Assembly: GCA_029098305.1 (NCBI GenBank) | Contig: JAQXOB010000040.1 | Coordinates: 1 to 46,231 of the forward strand | Reading direction: 5' to 3' | Length of the DNA: 46,231 nucleotides | From: Clostridia bacterium | GTDB taxonomy: Bacteria; Bacillota; Clostridia; Oscillospirales; Acutalibacteraceae | Part shown: one piece after another, positions 25,951 through 33,231 of the stretch | How positions within the stretch are numbered: the first letter of the stretch is position 1 | How the letters are laid out: every line of letters begins with the position of its first letter | Made by a program: the position numbers and the translations under genes | Notes under the pieces: model-generated | Seen by the model: only the letters and a program-made list of their open reading frames with translations | The model's database searches: none | Told to the model about the DNA's origin: nothing

Positions 25951-26943
25951 CTAACTTCTGGCTTTTATCTGACGAATATCAGACCCTACAAAATCCAATT
26001 TATCAAATTCACCTATCATCCTTGAAACAAATCTCATTCCATATAGTTGGTTAAGCTCTGTGGCATTGAGGTTTGTACTTATAATGGTTGGACGATTCAT
26101 ATTAATTCGAGAGTTTATTATATTGTAAATAGCAGATTGGTTGTATTTATTTGAATATTCTGTGCCTAAGTCATCTACAATAAGGAGATCACATTCTATT
26201 AGAGCAGACTCGGTATCATTAGTTTTATTTTCGGAGTTTGCTTTTCCAAAATATTCTTGTTCCAATTGCCTCATTATTTCAGGAGCAGAGCAGTATATAA
26301 CGCCATATCCTCTTTTTGTTATTTCATATGCCATGGCAATGGAAAGATGAGTTTTGCCAAGTCCTGTTGCGCCTTGCATTAGTATGCTTTGAGCATTTGT
26401 GTTGAAATTTTTAACATAATTTTTGCAGTAGTCAAAAATTCTGGACATTTTTTTTCGTGGTGATATTTTCGAATTTTCCATTATTACATCAGGATAATAT
26501 TCAAGCGAAAAATTATCTAAACTGCAATCATGGGCATTAGACATACTGCTCAGTGTTTTACAAGCTGTTTCTTTAACTAAGCTTTTCATACAATCGCACA
26601 TGATGCCATCAATGTATCCAGTATCTTTACATTTCTCACAATAATAATTTTCATCGAGTGCATATTCATCATATCCATTGGCAACAAGCATTTCTTTGAT
26701 TTTTGCTTGTAGTTCTAAACTCTGAGTTTTGCATTGTTCTAACATATTACGATCAAACTTGCCCGAAATAACACATCTTATTGCTTGAGTAGATAGGGAA
26801 GCAGTCTGATTTTCTAAAGATTGAATTTCAGGTAACTCTTTATATATTTTCTCCTGCCGATGCATAAGTTCGCTTTTAGCCTTATTTCGTCTTTGCATCA
26901 TTATTTTATCAGCTTCATCGTATATATTTTTAGGATATCCCAT
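25951..26943 (-). CDS. DnaI/DnaC-type helicase loader ATPase
   Basis: 330 residues. The protein loads the replicative DnaB-type helicase. A zinc-binding cluster C102-x2-C105-x10-C116-x-C118 sits before the AAA+ core, as in DnaI. Walker A is GATGLGKT at 191-198 and Walker B ends LLIVDDLGTE with DD 257-258. The N-terminal coiled region (KIMMQRRNKAKSELMHRQ) would contact helicase. Its neighbour upstream is a DnaD-domain protein, so the pair is a primosome unit. AAAGGAA ribosome binding site. Confidence 0.9.
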   Translation of the reverse strand: MGYPKNIYDEADKIMMQRRNKAKSELMHRQEKIYKELPEIQSLENQTASLSTQAIRCVISGKFDRNMLEQCKTQSLELQAKIKEMLVANGYDEYALDENYYCEKCKDTGYIDGIMCDCMKSLVKETACKTLSSMSNAHDCSLDNFSLEYYPDVIMENSKISPRKKMSRIFDYCKNYVKNFNTNAQSILMQGATGLGKTHLSIAMAYEITKRGYGVIYCSAPEIMRQLEQEYFGKANSENKTNDTESALIECDLLIVDDLGTEYSNKYNQSAIYNIINSRINMNRPTIISTNLNATELNQLYGMRFVSRMIGEFDKLDFVGSDIRQIKARS

Positions 26944-26984
26944 ATAGTAATATTCCTTTCTTATTGTAGTATTGATACTTGAAT

Positions 26985-27998
26985 TTAGTCATCAAACATA
27001 CTGCTATTCTCAAATTCAGCCAAATCGAAGGAAGGTTTACCGCCCATGCCACTGGTTCCTTGCGATTTATTTTTATCTTTATGGTTTGAATCAGTTTTTA
27101 CCTGCTCTATAGTTTTTATTCCTTTTGTATACCATGTGGTAAGAACCTTGTTTACATAGTTTGGAAGATACTTTCCTTTTGCATCAATGCATATTTCGTA
27201 TGCTGCACGCAAAACATCTCTCGAAAATCCCATTTCGCACACCCAGCGTGTCGCATTGAGTTTTTCTTTTTCTGAGGGAGAATGAGATTCCAGTCCAAAT
27301 AACTCCTGTATAATTTTCCATGCTTGTTTAGAATTATTAAGAGTCTTTATTTTTTGTTCTGCCTGTTCTATAGTATTAATACCGTCTGCTGACCATGAAG
27401 CACCAACTGTTTCAGCATATTTCATTCCTTTTCCAATACTAACAACATATTGAAGAATCATCAATATAACCGGAACAGGTAATCCGTCAGTATCATGCAT
27501 AATAATAAGACTACTGCTATCTCCTCCGGATAGAGGTCTTGAAAGTATCATCTCAGCTTCCTGCATCATAAATGCTATTTCAGGATCGTTGGCGACTCTG
27601 TTTGAGACAAAATTCGCATCCGGTCGTTGTGTTTTTGTGACTATTCGTGGTGCAGGTTTAGTATTATTTTCTTCGGCGATGGCCTTTTTTGTTTCTTCAT
27701 ACAGTGATATATCAGGCGAACTAATGAGTTGCGGATCGGCAGGTGCGAGTTCATCTTCTGCATTTTTTATTAATCCCACAGAAATCCAAAATCCAATAGC
27801 ATCTTTTATATCATCTGCAGAAATATTAAGCTCTTCTGATATTTTATTTATTGTTATATCTGTGTTTCCGCTGTAACGCAGCACATATAAAAGCACCTTT
27901 AGCTGTGTTGCACCGGCAATTTTTATATATTTATCCACTACGCTTGATGGCACAGCGAAGACTCCATTCCAATCGCCTAAATTAATTTTTATAGACAT
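26985..27998 (-). CDS. DnaD-domain primosome protein
   Basis: 337 residues. The N-terminal winged helix (about 1-75, LKVLLYVLRYSGNTDITINKISEELNISADDIKDAI) and two C-terminal DnaB/DnaD-type domains (MMQEAEMILSRPLSGGDS near 140, then WKIIQELFGLESHSPSEKEK near 220) are recognisable. The conserved YIxKVLxxW-like motif appears as LPNYVNKVLTTWYTKGI. Such proteins help load helicase at origins and stalled forks in Firmicutes. The gene heads an operon with a helicase loader, a CPBP protease and tadA. The ribosome binding site GGGAGG is unusually far (27 bases) from the ATG, see separate entry. Confidence 0.9.
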   Translation of the reverse strand: MSIKINLGDWNGVFAVPSSVVDKYIKIAGATQLKVLLYVLRYSGNTDITINKISEELNISADDIKDAIGFWISVGLIKNAEDELAPADPQLISSPDISLYEETKKAIAEENNTKPAPRIVTKTQRPDANFVSNRVANDPEIAFMMQEAEMILSRPLSGGDSSSLIIMHDTDGLPVPVILMILQYVVSIGKGMKYAETVGASWSADGINTIEQAEQKIKTLNNSKQAWKIIQELFGLESHSPSEKEKLNATRWVCEMGFSRDVLRAAYEICIDAKGKYLPNYVNKVLTTWYTKGIKTIEQVKTDSNHKDKNKSQGTSGMGGKPSFDLAEFENSSMFDD

Positions 27999-28031
27999 AT
28001 GTAATTCCGCACATATAGTGCGAAACCTCCC
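27983..28031 (-). promoter_or_regulatory. Hairpin and overlapping leader frame at the dnaD start
   Basis: On the minus strand GGGAGG (plus 28026-28031) is followed by CGCAC-TATAT-GTGCG (28008-28022) and then the dnaD ATG at 27998. An ATG at 28015, correctly spaced (11 bases) from GGGAGG, opens a 10-codon frame (MCGITYVYKN) that ends at 27983, 13 bases inside dnaD. Either the hairpin brings the site close to the dnaD start or translation of the short frame feeds it by re-initiation. Both readings are inference. Confidence 0.4.
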
Positions 28032-28051
28032 AACATAAATATATTTTAATA

Positions 28052-28060
28052 ATTATACCA
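28052..28060 (-). promoter_or_regulatory. Extended -10 promoter of the dnaD operon
   Basis: Minus strand TGGTATAAT (plus 28052-28060), an extended -10 box. No good -35 is present 17 bases upstream, where the sequence is a run of A. Promoters of this kind work from the TG extension. Confidence 0.5.
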
Positions 28061-28212
28061 TAGTAATTATTTTTTTTCTATATTTATATTATTTTTATTT
28101 GGTTAATTCATTGATAAATCTACATTCTAATTATGTTGCCGGAATGAGAATAAGTAATCTCGTAATTATATAATTATATTAAAGCAATGTGATAACAAGA
28201 GAGTAAATAATA

Positions 28213-28253
28213 CAAAAAACGCACCATGGAAATAATCCTTGGTGTGAGTTTTT
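28213..28253. terminator. Bidirectional hairpin after the ribbon-helix-helix gene
   Basis: CGCACCATGGA at 28220-28230 pairs with TCCTTGGTGTG at 28236-28246, 5-base loop. The minus strand continues GTTTTTTGTATT, fitting the end of the 28353-28508 gene. The plus strand also has a T run, although no plus-strand gene precedes it. The rest of 28061-28352 is AT-rich and I see no gene there. Confidence 0.75.
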
Positions 28254-28352
28254 GCTAATAGGATTGATTTGGGTTATGTAAAACGCTATAAAGGTAATGT
28301 AAAAAATGAGTTGAATTTATAAAGTGAAATTAATTACTTGTAGTAGAAAATA

Positions 28353-28508
28353 TTATTTTTTATCCGTAAGATTATTTTGCAGATAATTTTTCAGGATTAA
28401 ATTTATATACTGTGATAATGATCGGTCGTCATTTTCTGCTCTGATTCGCAATTCATCAACAATATTGCTGTCTAATGTTATGCTTATTTTTTCTTTTAAA
28501 GGTTTCAT
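28353..28508 (-). CDS. Small ribbon-helix-helix protein
   Basis: 51 residues. EKISITLDSNIVDELRIRAE and the helix DRSLSQYINLILKNYLQN give the pattern beta-strand, helix, turn, helix of Arc/CopG-type DNA-binding proteins. Such proteins are often antitoxins or plasmid and phage repressors. No classical toxin is next to it. The ribosome binding site is weak, and no alternative start is in frame upstream. A terminator hairpin at 28220-28246 follows. It may repress the divergent short frame starting at 28554. Confidence 0.7.
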   Translation of the reverse strand: MKPLKEKISITLDSNIVDELRIRAENDDRSLSQYINLILKNYLQNNLTDKK

Positions 28509-28553
28509 TTTAATTACCGAGCGATACAGTATTTCGCAAAAGGAGTGATGAAA

Positions 28554-28646
28554 ATGCCTGTATCGTTGCTTCCTTATTTCATATTTTTTAAGTTATTGCT
28601 ACCATATAAGCACGCTAAAAAAAGTATATATTATTTTGTCATTTAG
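28554..28646 (+). CDS. Putative 30-residue hydrophobic peptide
   Basis: ATG at 28554 lies 8 bases after AAAAGGAG, a strong ribosome binding site. The product begins MPVSLLPYFIFFKLLLPYKH and ends in a basic, aromatic tail. It has the size and hydrophobicity of small membrane peptides, including type I toxins, but I recognise no family. It is divergent from the ribbon-helix-helix gene, 46 bases away. CGATACAG at 28522-28529 and CTGTATCG at 28558-28565 form an inverted repeat enclosing the ribosome binding site. No clear promoter seen. It may be non-coding. Confidence 0.4.
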   Translation: MPVSLLPYFIFFKLLLPYKHAKKSIYYFVI

Positions 28647-28649
28647 TAT

Positions 28650-28678
28650 TGAAAAGTAGGATAAAGTAGTATATAATA
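28650..28678 (+). promoter_or_regulatory. Promoter of the DUF6273 lipoprotein gene
   Basis: TTGAAA at 28650-28655 and TATAAT at 28673-28678 with a 17-base spacer, 32 bases before the ATG. Confidence 0.75.
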
Positions 28679-28709
28679 AGATAAAATTTAGAAAGAAGGA
28701 ATAAAGAGT

Positions 28710-29531
28710 ATGAACAAAAAAATAAAAAAAGCATTAGCAGTAATATTATGTGCAATAATTGCAGTGTCTATATCGGCGTGCGACAGTAGAGGATCATATA
28801 ATAATGTTTACGATGATGAAACGTCTTCTTCCGAATTATCTTCGTCTGTCAACAAATATGACAACAATTCCTCTGACATATCAAGTTATAGTGAATCGGA
28901 TACTAATAATAGTTATGATTTTTCATCTGTAAATGTTGGAGACTTTGTGTACTTTGGTACTTATGAACAAGATAATGATTTATCCAACGGTAAAGAAGAT
29001 GTGGAATGGCTGGTGCTTGCAAAAGAAAACAACAAGATGCTCGTTATAAGCCGCTACGCTCTCGACTGCCAGCAATATGACTACGGTTATAACGATGTTA
29101 CCTGGGAAACTTGTTCACTGCGAAAATGGCTTAACGGGACATTTATTAACAATGCATTCAGCTCAGATGAACAAGAATTGATTCAAAGCACTGAAGTTGC
29201 GGCAGAAAAGAATCCGTTATACAGCACACCTTCCGGAAACAATACTACAGATAATGTTTTCCTTTTAAGCATTACAGAGGTGAATAAGTATTTCAGTTCA
29301 GATGAAGAAAGACAATGTACGCCGACAGATTATGCGGTTTCACAAGGAGCATGGAAATACGATTCTTTAGGTGGTAAAGTACTTACCTATTGGTGGCTGC
29401 GGTCTCCTGGCTACGATTCTCTCCTCTCCGCCGTTGTCGGCGTTGGCGGAAATGTCAGTGACTACGGTAGTTTTGTTCTCAGCAATGATCACGCTGTCCG
29501 CCCTGCTTTGTGGATTAATACGGAATCTTAA
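28710..29531 (+). CDS. DUF6273-domain lipoprotein
   Basis: 273 residues. A basic N-terminus, a hydrophobic helix and the lipobox SISAC with the lipidated C24 mark a lipoprotein exported by Sec and anchored outside. A serine/asparagine-rich linker (about 25-75) leads to a DUF6273 domain: VGDFVYFGTYEQD, VEWLVLAKENNKMLVISRYAL, TWETCSLRKWLN, then YWWLRSPG and the final HAVRPALWI. DUF6273 resembles the C-type-lectin/formylglycine-enzyme fold, so ligand binding at the cell surface is possible, but this is inference. The C-terminal quarter is richer in G and C than the rest. Possibly horizontally acquired. Confidence 0.8.
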   Translation: MNKKIKKALAVILCAIIAVSISACDSRGSYNNVYDDETSSSELSSSVNKYDNNSSDISSYSESDTNNSYDFSSVNVGDFVYFGTYEQDNDLSNGKEDVEWLVLAKENNKMLVISRYALDCQQYDYGYNDVTWETCSLRKWLNGTFINNAFSSDEQELIQSTEVAAEKNPLYSTPSGNNTTDNVFLLSITEVNKYFSSDEERQCTPTDYAVSQGAWKYDSLGGKVLTYWWLRSPGYDSLLSAVVGVGGNVSDYGSFVLSNDHAVRPALWINTES

Positions 29532-29680
29532 CTCTCTTACTCTGAAATCTTCGACTATGAAGTAGTTGCAATTATTATCCGTATGAATTCGGTACCCCAT
29601 TATTAGATGCAAGTCGTTATGAATTTACACAAATGTACATATGAAATTTTGACATAAGTTTAGGGTAAGGTGAAGTGATA

Positions 29681-30124
29681 ATGAAATCTAAGGTTATAGT
29701 TTTACGGGGCAAAGGAAACAAAGGAAAGACAACAACTTTAAATCTGTTGATAAAAAAGCTCGTCTCGTTACCCACAAAGATTTTAGACGGAGCAATATCA
29801 GACAGTATTACTGATGATAGCTGGGTTGTTTTGAAATATATGGGTAAGACGATTGGAATCATAACTGTCGGTGATGATGCAAAATCACTGGATAAGTATT
29901 TTTCTAGAATAACCATATCATGTGACATATATGTTTGCGCTGCTCGTACAAAAGGCAGTTCCTGCCAATACATAGAAAACCGTTTTTCAGGGTGTATTAT
30001 TATGTGGCAGGAAAAATGGAGCATTACCGAATGGAGTGGTACTACAGAATTGTTAAAAGATTTGCAAAATGATGCAAACGAAAAACAGGCATCTGCACTG
30101 ATTGATGCGATCAACGCATTATAA
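29681..30124 (+). CDS. Small P-loop NTPase-like protein
   Basis: 147 residues. Start is the ATG at 29681, 8 bases after AAGGTG; a GTG two codons upstream is too close to it. Walker A GKGNKGKT at residues 10-17 (KSKVIVLRGKGNKGKTTTLN) starts the protein. A later hydrophobic strand, KTIGIITVGDD, could be the Walker B region, and SCDIYVCAARTKGSSC contains three cysteines. No recognised family; no DNA- or protein-binding motif beyond the loop. The 149 bases between this gene and the lipoprotein hold no clear promoter. Accessory gene of unknown role. Confidence 0.6.
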   Translation: MKSKVIVLRGKGNKGKTTTLNLLIKKLVSLPTKILDGAISDSITDDSWVVLKYMGKTIGIITVGDDAKSLDKYFSRITISCDIYVCAARTKGSSCQYIENRFSGCIIMWQEKWSITEWSGTTELLKDLQNDANEKQASALIDAINAL

Positions 30125-30262
30125 ATATTCAAAATTACCGAAGAAAGTAATATACCGGTATTCTTGATCTACCTTCTGTCAGAACTTCATCCCCAAACTT
30201 CTCGTGGAGAACCAAAAATTTGCATAATTAAAGAACAAAATAATTAATTACTTAAAATTAAA

Positions 30263-30333
30263 AAGAGCATAGATATCCCAATACTTAAAACTGATTATAT
30301 AAAGTATAGGGATTGTCTATGCTCTTCTTTATT
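30263..30333. terminator. Bidirectional terminator between the P-loop and GH13 genes
   Basis: AAGAGCATAGA at 30263-30273 pairs perfectly with TCTATGCTCTT at 30316-30326; TCCC/GGGA and AATACTT/AAGTAT extend the stem. CTTTATTT follows on the plus strand and T-rich sequence on the minus strand. Convergent genes flank it. Confidence 0.85.
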
Positions 30334-30341
30334 TGGTGAAA

Positions 30342-31889
30342 TTATTTAAGTTTATAAACAGCAAAGCTTTGAGGTTGAGTAGTCATAATTCCATTATCAT
30401 AATTAACGTTGCCTATCATAAACAGCTCTGATTCAATATCAACATTGATATTCACAGCTTCAGTGCGCTGGGATGGATTTACGCATACTATGTGATTTCC
30501 ACGTTTAAAGATAAATGGATATTTATTTTTCTCAGCATATAAGGCTTCAAAATCTCCATCTGCGCTAAAATCACTAGTGCTTCGTCTGATTGCAATTATA
30601 TTTTTTACAGTATTTAGAAGTGAATTTTCGTTATTTAATTGTGATAGCACGGTTGGTGCATCTTTTGAATTATCAACAGGAAGATAGAGTTTATCGCAAT
30701 CAGCCTCACTGAATCCAAGGTTTTTTCCATCATTCCATTGCATAGGTGTTCTGGAACCTGTGCGGTGAAATCCACCTTCCTTGCTTGTTAATGAATCAAT
30801 GTATCTCATTCCTATTTCATCGCCATAGTATAAAAACGGAACACCAGGCAACAAAAACAAGGTGCAGTATGCTAATTTTAGCTCAGTTTCATCATAAAGA
30901 TGACTAATGCGCTTCACATCATGATTGCCTGTGATAAAACTAACATAGCCATTTCCTTTTGTATCAGCTATATCCGACATCAACTCATTCACGAGTGGCG
31001 TTATATCGCCATTTCCATTTTTGCTGAAAAATGAATTGTTTTCGCCTTTTGTATCTTCATTTCGAAATGCTATATTATAACCATTTCCTTTGTGGTCTAG
31101 ATAAAAATCTGCATGGAAACCACAATTTAATGATCTCTTAGGACAACACCACTCAGATACAATAACAGCTTCAGGATAATTTTTATCAAGCATCGCTCTA
31201 ATATCTTTCCAAATTTCAGCTGTAGCTATTTTTTCATCATCATTTTTGACTAAAGAATCAGCCATATCTACACGAAATCCGTCGCAACCCATATCCAGCC
31301 AAAAGCGCATAATGTTTTTGATTTCTTCTACAGTTTTTTTACATTCGTCTGATTTATAAGACATCTGCCATTCCGGATGGGTAATTTTATAAAAGCCGTA
31401 GTTTAAGGCAGGTTGTGAACTAAAAAAATTCACCAGATAATTTCCATCTCTATCTGTTATACCGCATTCCAGCCTATATGACGGTGGTGCTTCCCATACA
31501 CTGTTAGTCCAAATATATCTGTCTGAGTATTTATTCTTTTTTGGTTGCCTGCTTTGCTCAAACCATGGGTGACTATCTGATGTGTGACCCGGCACAAGAT
31601 CAAGAAGTATTTTCATATCCATAGAATGAGCTTTCTCAAATAATTTTCTTAGATCGTCGTTTGTGCCATATCTAGGTGCAACCATATAATAATCACGCAC
31701 ATCGTAACCGGCATCCATAAATGGCGAATCAAAGCATGGATTGATCCAAATTGCATTGAATCCAAGTGATTTGATATATTCCAGCTTTTCATATATGCCG
31801 TTTATATCTCCAATGCCATCATTATTACTATCAAAAAAAGATTGAGGGTATATTTCATAAAAAATAGAATCTTTTAGCCATGCTGGCAT
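30342..31889 (-). CDS. GH13-family alpha-glucosidase/alpha-amylase
   Basis: 515 residues from the ATG at 31889, 9 bases after AAAAGGA. An upstream extension of 60 codons is open but overlaps the divergent gene and is not family-like. The four GH13 regions are present: DLVPGHTS (97-104), GFRVDMA with nucleophile D208, VSEW with acid/base E246, and FITGNHDVKR with D324. Region I has glycine where asparagine is usual (VPGHTS for VxNHTS). The start PAWLKDSIFYEIYPQSFFDS is typical of enzymes acting on oligosaccharides such as oligo-1,6-glucosidase. No signal peptide, so it works in the cytoplasm on imported maltooligosaccharides or isomaltose. Confidence 0.9.
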   Translation of the reverse strand: MPAWLKDSIFYEIYPQSFFDSNNDGIGDINGIYEKLEYIKSLGFNAIWINPCFDSPFMDAGYDVRDYYMVAPRYGTNDDLRKLFEKAHSMDMKILLDLVPGHTSDSHPWFEQSRQPKKNKYSDRYIWTNSVWEAPPSYRLECGITDRDGNYLVNFFSSQPALNYGFYKITHPEWQMSYKSDECKKTVEEIKNIMRFWLDMGCDGFRVDMADSLVKNDDEKIATAEIWKDIRAMLDKNYPEAVIVSEWCCPKRSLNCGFHADFYLDHKGNGYNIAFRNEDTKGENNSFFSKNGNGDITPLVNELMSDIADTKGNGYVSFITGNHDVKRISHLYDETELKLAYCTLFLLPGVPFLYYGDEIGMRYIDSLTSKEGGFHRTGSRTPMQWNDGKNLGFSEADCDKLYLPVDNSKDAPTVLSQLNNENSLLNTVKNIIAIRRSTSDFSADGDFEALYAEKNKYPFIFKRGNHIVCVNPSQRTEAVNINVDIESELFMIGNVNYDNGIMTTQPQSFAVYKLK

Positions 31890-31945
31890 ATAAATCATTC
31901 CTTTTAAATAATATTTTATATATTTGATTAGCGAGAAGTGAAATT

Positions 31946-32737
31946 GTGATATATATCTTAACTGTAGAAGAGCCTTCTGCTCGATTTTTTGATTGTCATT
32001 TACGAAAAAAACGTGCGACTTATATACAAGTGGATAATATAAAGATTGCTTATCTAAATGTGTCTTCAAAAAGTAGAAGAGACCGTAGATTACTAAAAAA
32101 ATTAATACAATCGGGTGAATATCTTTTATGTTCAGAGAAAGATAAAACTTTATTTTCCGAAATACATTTTCAAAACGACAGTAGCAATTTAAACAAGGCG
32201 ATATGCGTTAATGCGTTTATGCAATTTATAAAAAATGGGGTAATTGCTAGTAGAACAAATATAGCTTTATATGATAAATATGGAAAGTATATTTCGGTTG
32301 CAGAGCAAATTATAAGAAACGCATCTTGCTTATCAGTAATAAGTGATAGGCAAGATTTATATTCTCAATTTACAAAAAATGTTTATCTCAACTATGGTGC
32401 ATCAATCATTCATAACGTAAATCCTGAAACATTATCATTATATAATTTGATATTATCACCGGATAAACTGCCTAGAGATTATATAGCAGGCGATAGGAGC
32501 ATTATCTTTACTGGTGTGGCAAATCAAGCCTACAGCAATGCTACTGTTATTTCTGATTATTGTGTATCATTTCCTGAAAAATATACAAAGCTATGCCCAA
32601 ATCATATTGATGTTAATCAGTTTATAAATGCACTTTATTCACACGAAAACATAAAATCCTTGGGACAATGCATCCCAACAGCAGCAATAACTGCTACAGG
32701 TAAGATTATTTTGAAAAATGATAAGGAGCAATTATAA
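31946..32737 (+). CDS. Conserved-looking hypothetical protein, 263 residues
   Basis: Starts at GTG 31946, divergent from the GH13 gene by 56 bases; the ribosome binding site is weak. The protein alternates strands and helices (EQIIRNASCLSVISDRQDLY, VYLNYGASIIHNVNPETLSL), suggesting a cytoplasmic alpha/beta fold related to nucleotide-binding enzymes, but no glycine loop or catalytic motif is clear. The ending VNQFINALYSHENIKSLGQC resembles tails in other clostridial hypotheticals of sporulation-time gene sets, an impression only. Function not assigned. Confidence 0.65.
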   Translation: MIYILTVEEPSARFFDCHLRKKRATYIQVDNIKIAYLNVSSKSRRDRRLLKKLIQSGEYLLCSEKDKTLFSEIHFQNDSSNLNKAICVNAFMQFIKNGVIASRTNIALYDKYGKYISVAEQIIRNASCLSVISDRQDLYSQFTKNVYLNYGASIIHNVNPETLSLYNLILSPDKLPRDYIAGDRSIIFTGVANQAYSNATVISDYCVSFPEKYTKLCPNHIDVNQFINALYSHENIKSLGQCIPTAAITATGKIILKNDKEQL

Positions 32738-32755
32738 AAACTGCTCCTTGTTACT
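32723..32755. terminator. Hairpin between the hypothetical gene and iscU
   Basis: AAGGAGCA at 32723-32730 pairs with TGCTCCTT at 32742-32749; the left arm lies within the last codons of the plus-strand gene. T content on both sides is modest. Probably terminates both converging transcripts. Confidence 0.6.
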
Positions 32756-32761
32756 TAATAA

Positions 32762-33199
32762 TTATGCGTTACAGCAGCCATGCTCACAGTCTTCTGTATG
32801 AATATGACCTACTATTGGTTCAGGGTCGATGCCAAGCCTTGTGTAATAATCTGAAACAGCTGCTTTAATTGCTTGTTCTGCAAGCACAGAGCAATGCACC
32901 TTTACTGGTGGCAAACCATCAAGAGCTTCCATAACTGCTTTGTTTGTGAGCTTTAATGCATCGTCTATAGACTTTCCTTTTATTAGCTCGGTTGCCATTG
33001 AACTGGTTGCTATAGCAGCTCCGCATCCAAAGGTCTTAAACTTAACATCTACAATAATATTATTTTCTACTTTGATATACATTTTCATGATATCGCCGCA
33101 TTTCGAATTACCTACTTCACCTATACCGTCAGCGTTTTCAATTTCGCCTACGTTTCTTGGATTGGCAAAATGATCCATTACCTTTTCACTATATGCCAT
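32762..33199 (-). CDS. iscU: Iron-sulfur cluster scaffold IscU/NifU-like
   Basis: 145 residues. The scaffold holds nascent Fe-S clusters on three cysteines, all present: C34 in NSKCGD, C59 in TFGCGAAI and C103 in VKVHCSVLAEQAI; D36 is also conserved. The C-terminus EDCEHGCCNA adds three more cysteines, a tail seen in clostridial NifU-like proteins. It follows the cysteine desulfurase by 32 bases and is its direct partner. Confidence 0.95.
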   Translation of the reverse strand: MAYSEKVMDHFANPRNVGEIENADGIGEVGNSKCGDIMKMYIKVENNIIVDVKFKTFGCGAAIATSSMATELIKGKSIDDALKLTNKAVMEALDGLPPVKVHCSVLAEQAIKAAVSDYYTRLGIDPEPIVGHIHTEDCEHGCCNA

Positions 33200-33231
33200 G
33201 ATTTACAACATCCCTTCTAAATTATTTCTTA

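Noticed and set aside
29585-29598. Adjacent GAATTC and GGTACC sites resembling a cloning linker
   Set aside because: Surrounding sequence is not vector-like; two six-base sites side by side can occur by chance.
29371-29612. Reading frames on both strands across the end of the DUF6273 gene
   Set aside because: Shadows of the lipoprotein gene, without ribosome binding sites or family features.
31890-32069. 60-residue N-terminal extension of the GH13 enzyme
   Set aside because: It is antisense to the next gene, not family-like, and the ATG at 31889 has the good ribosome binding site.
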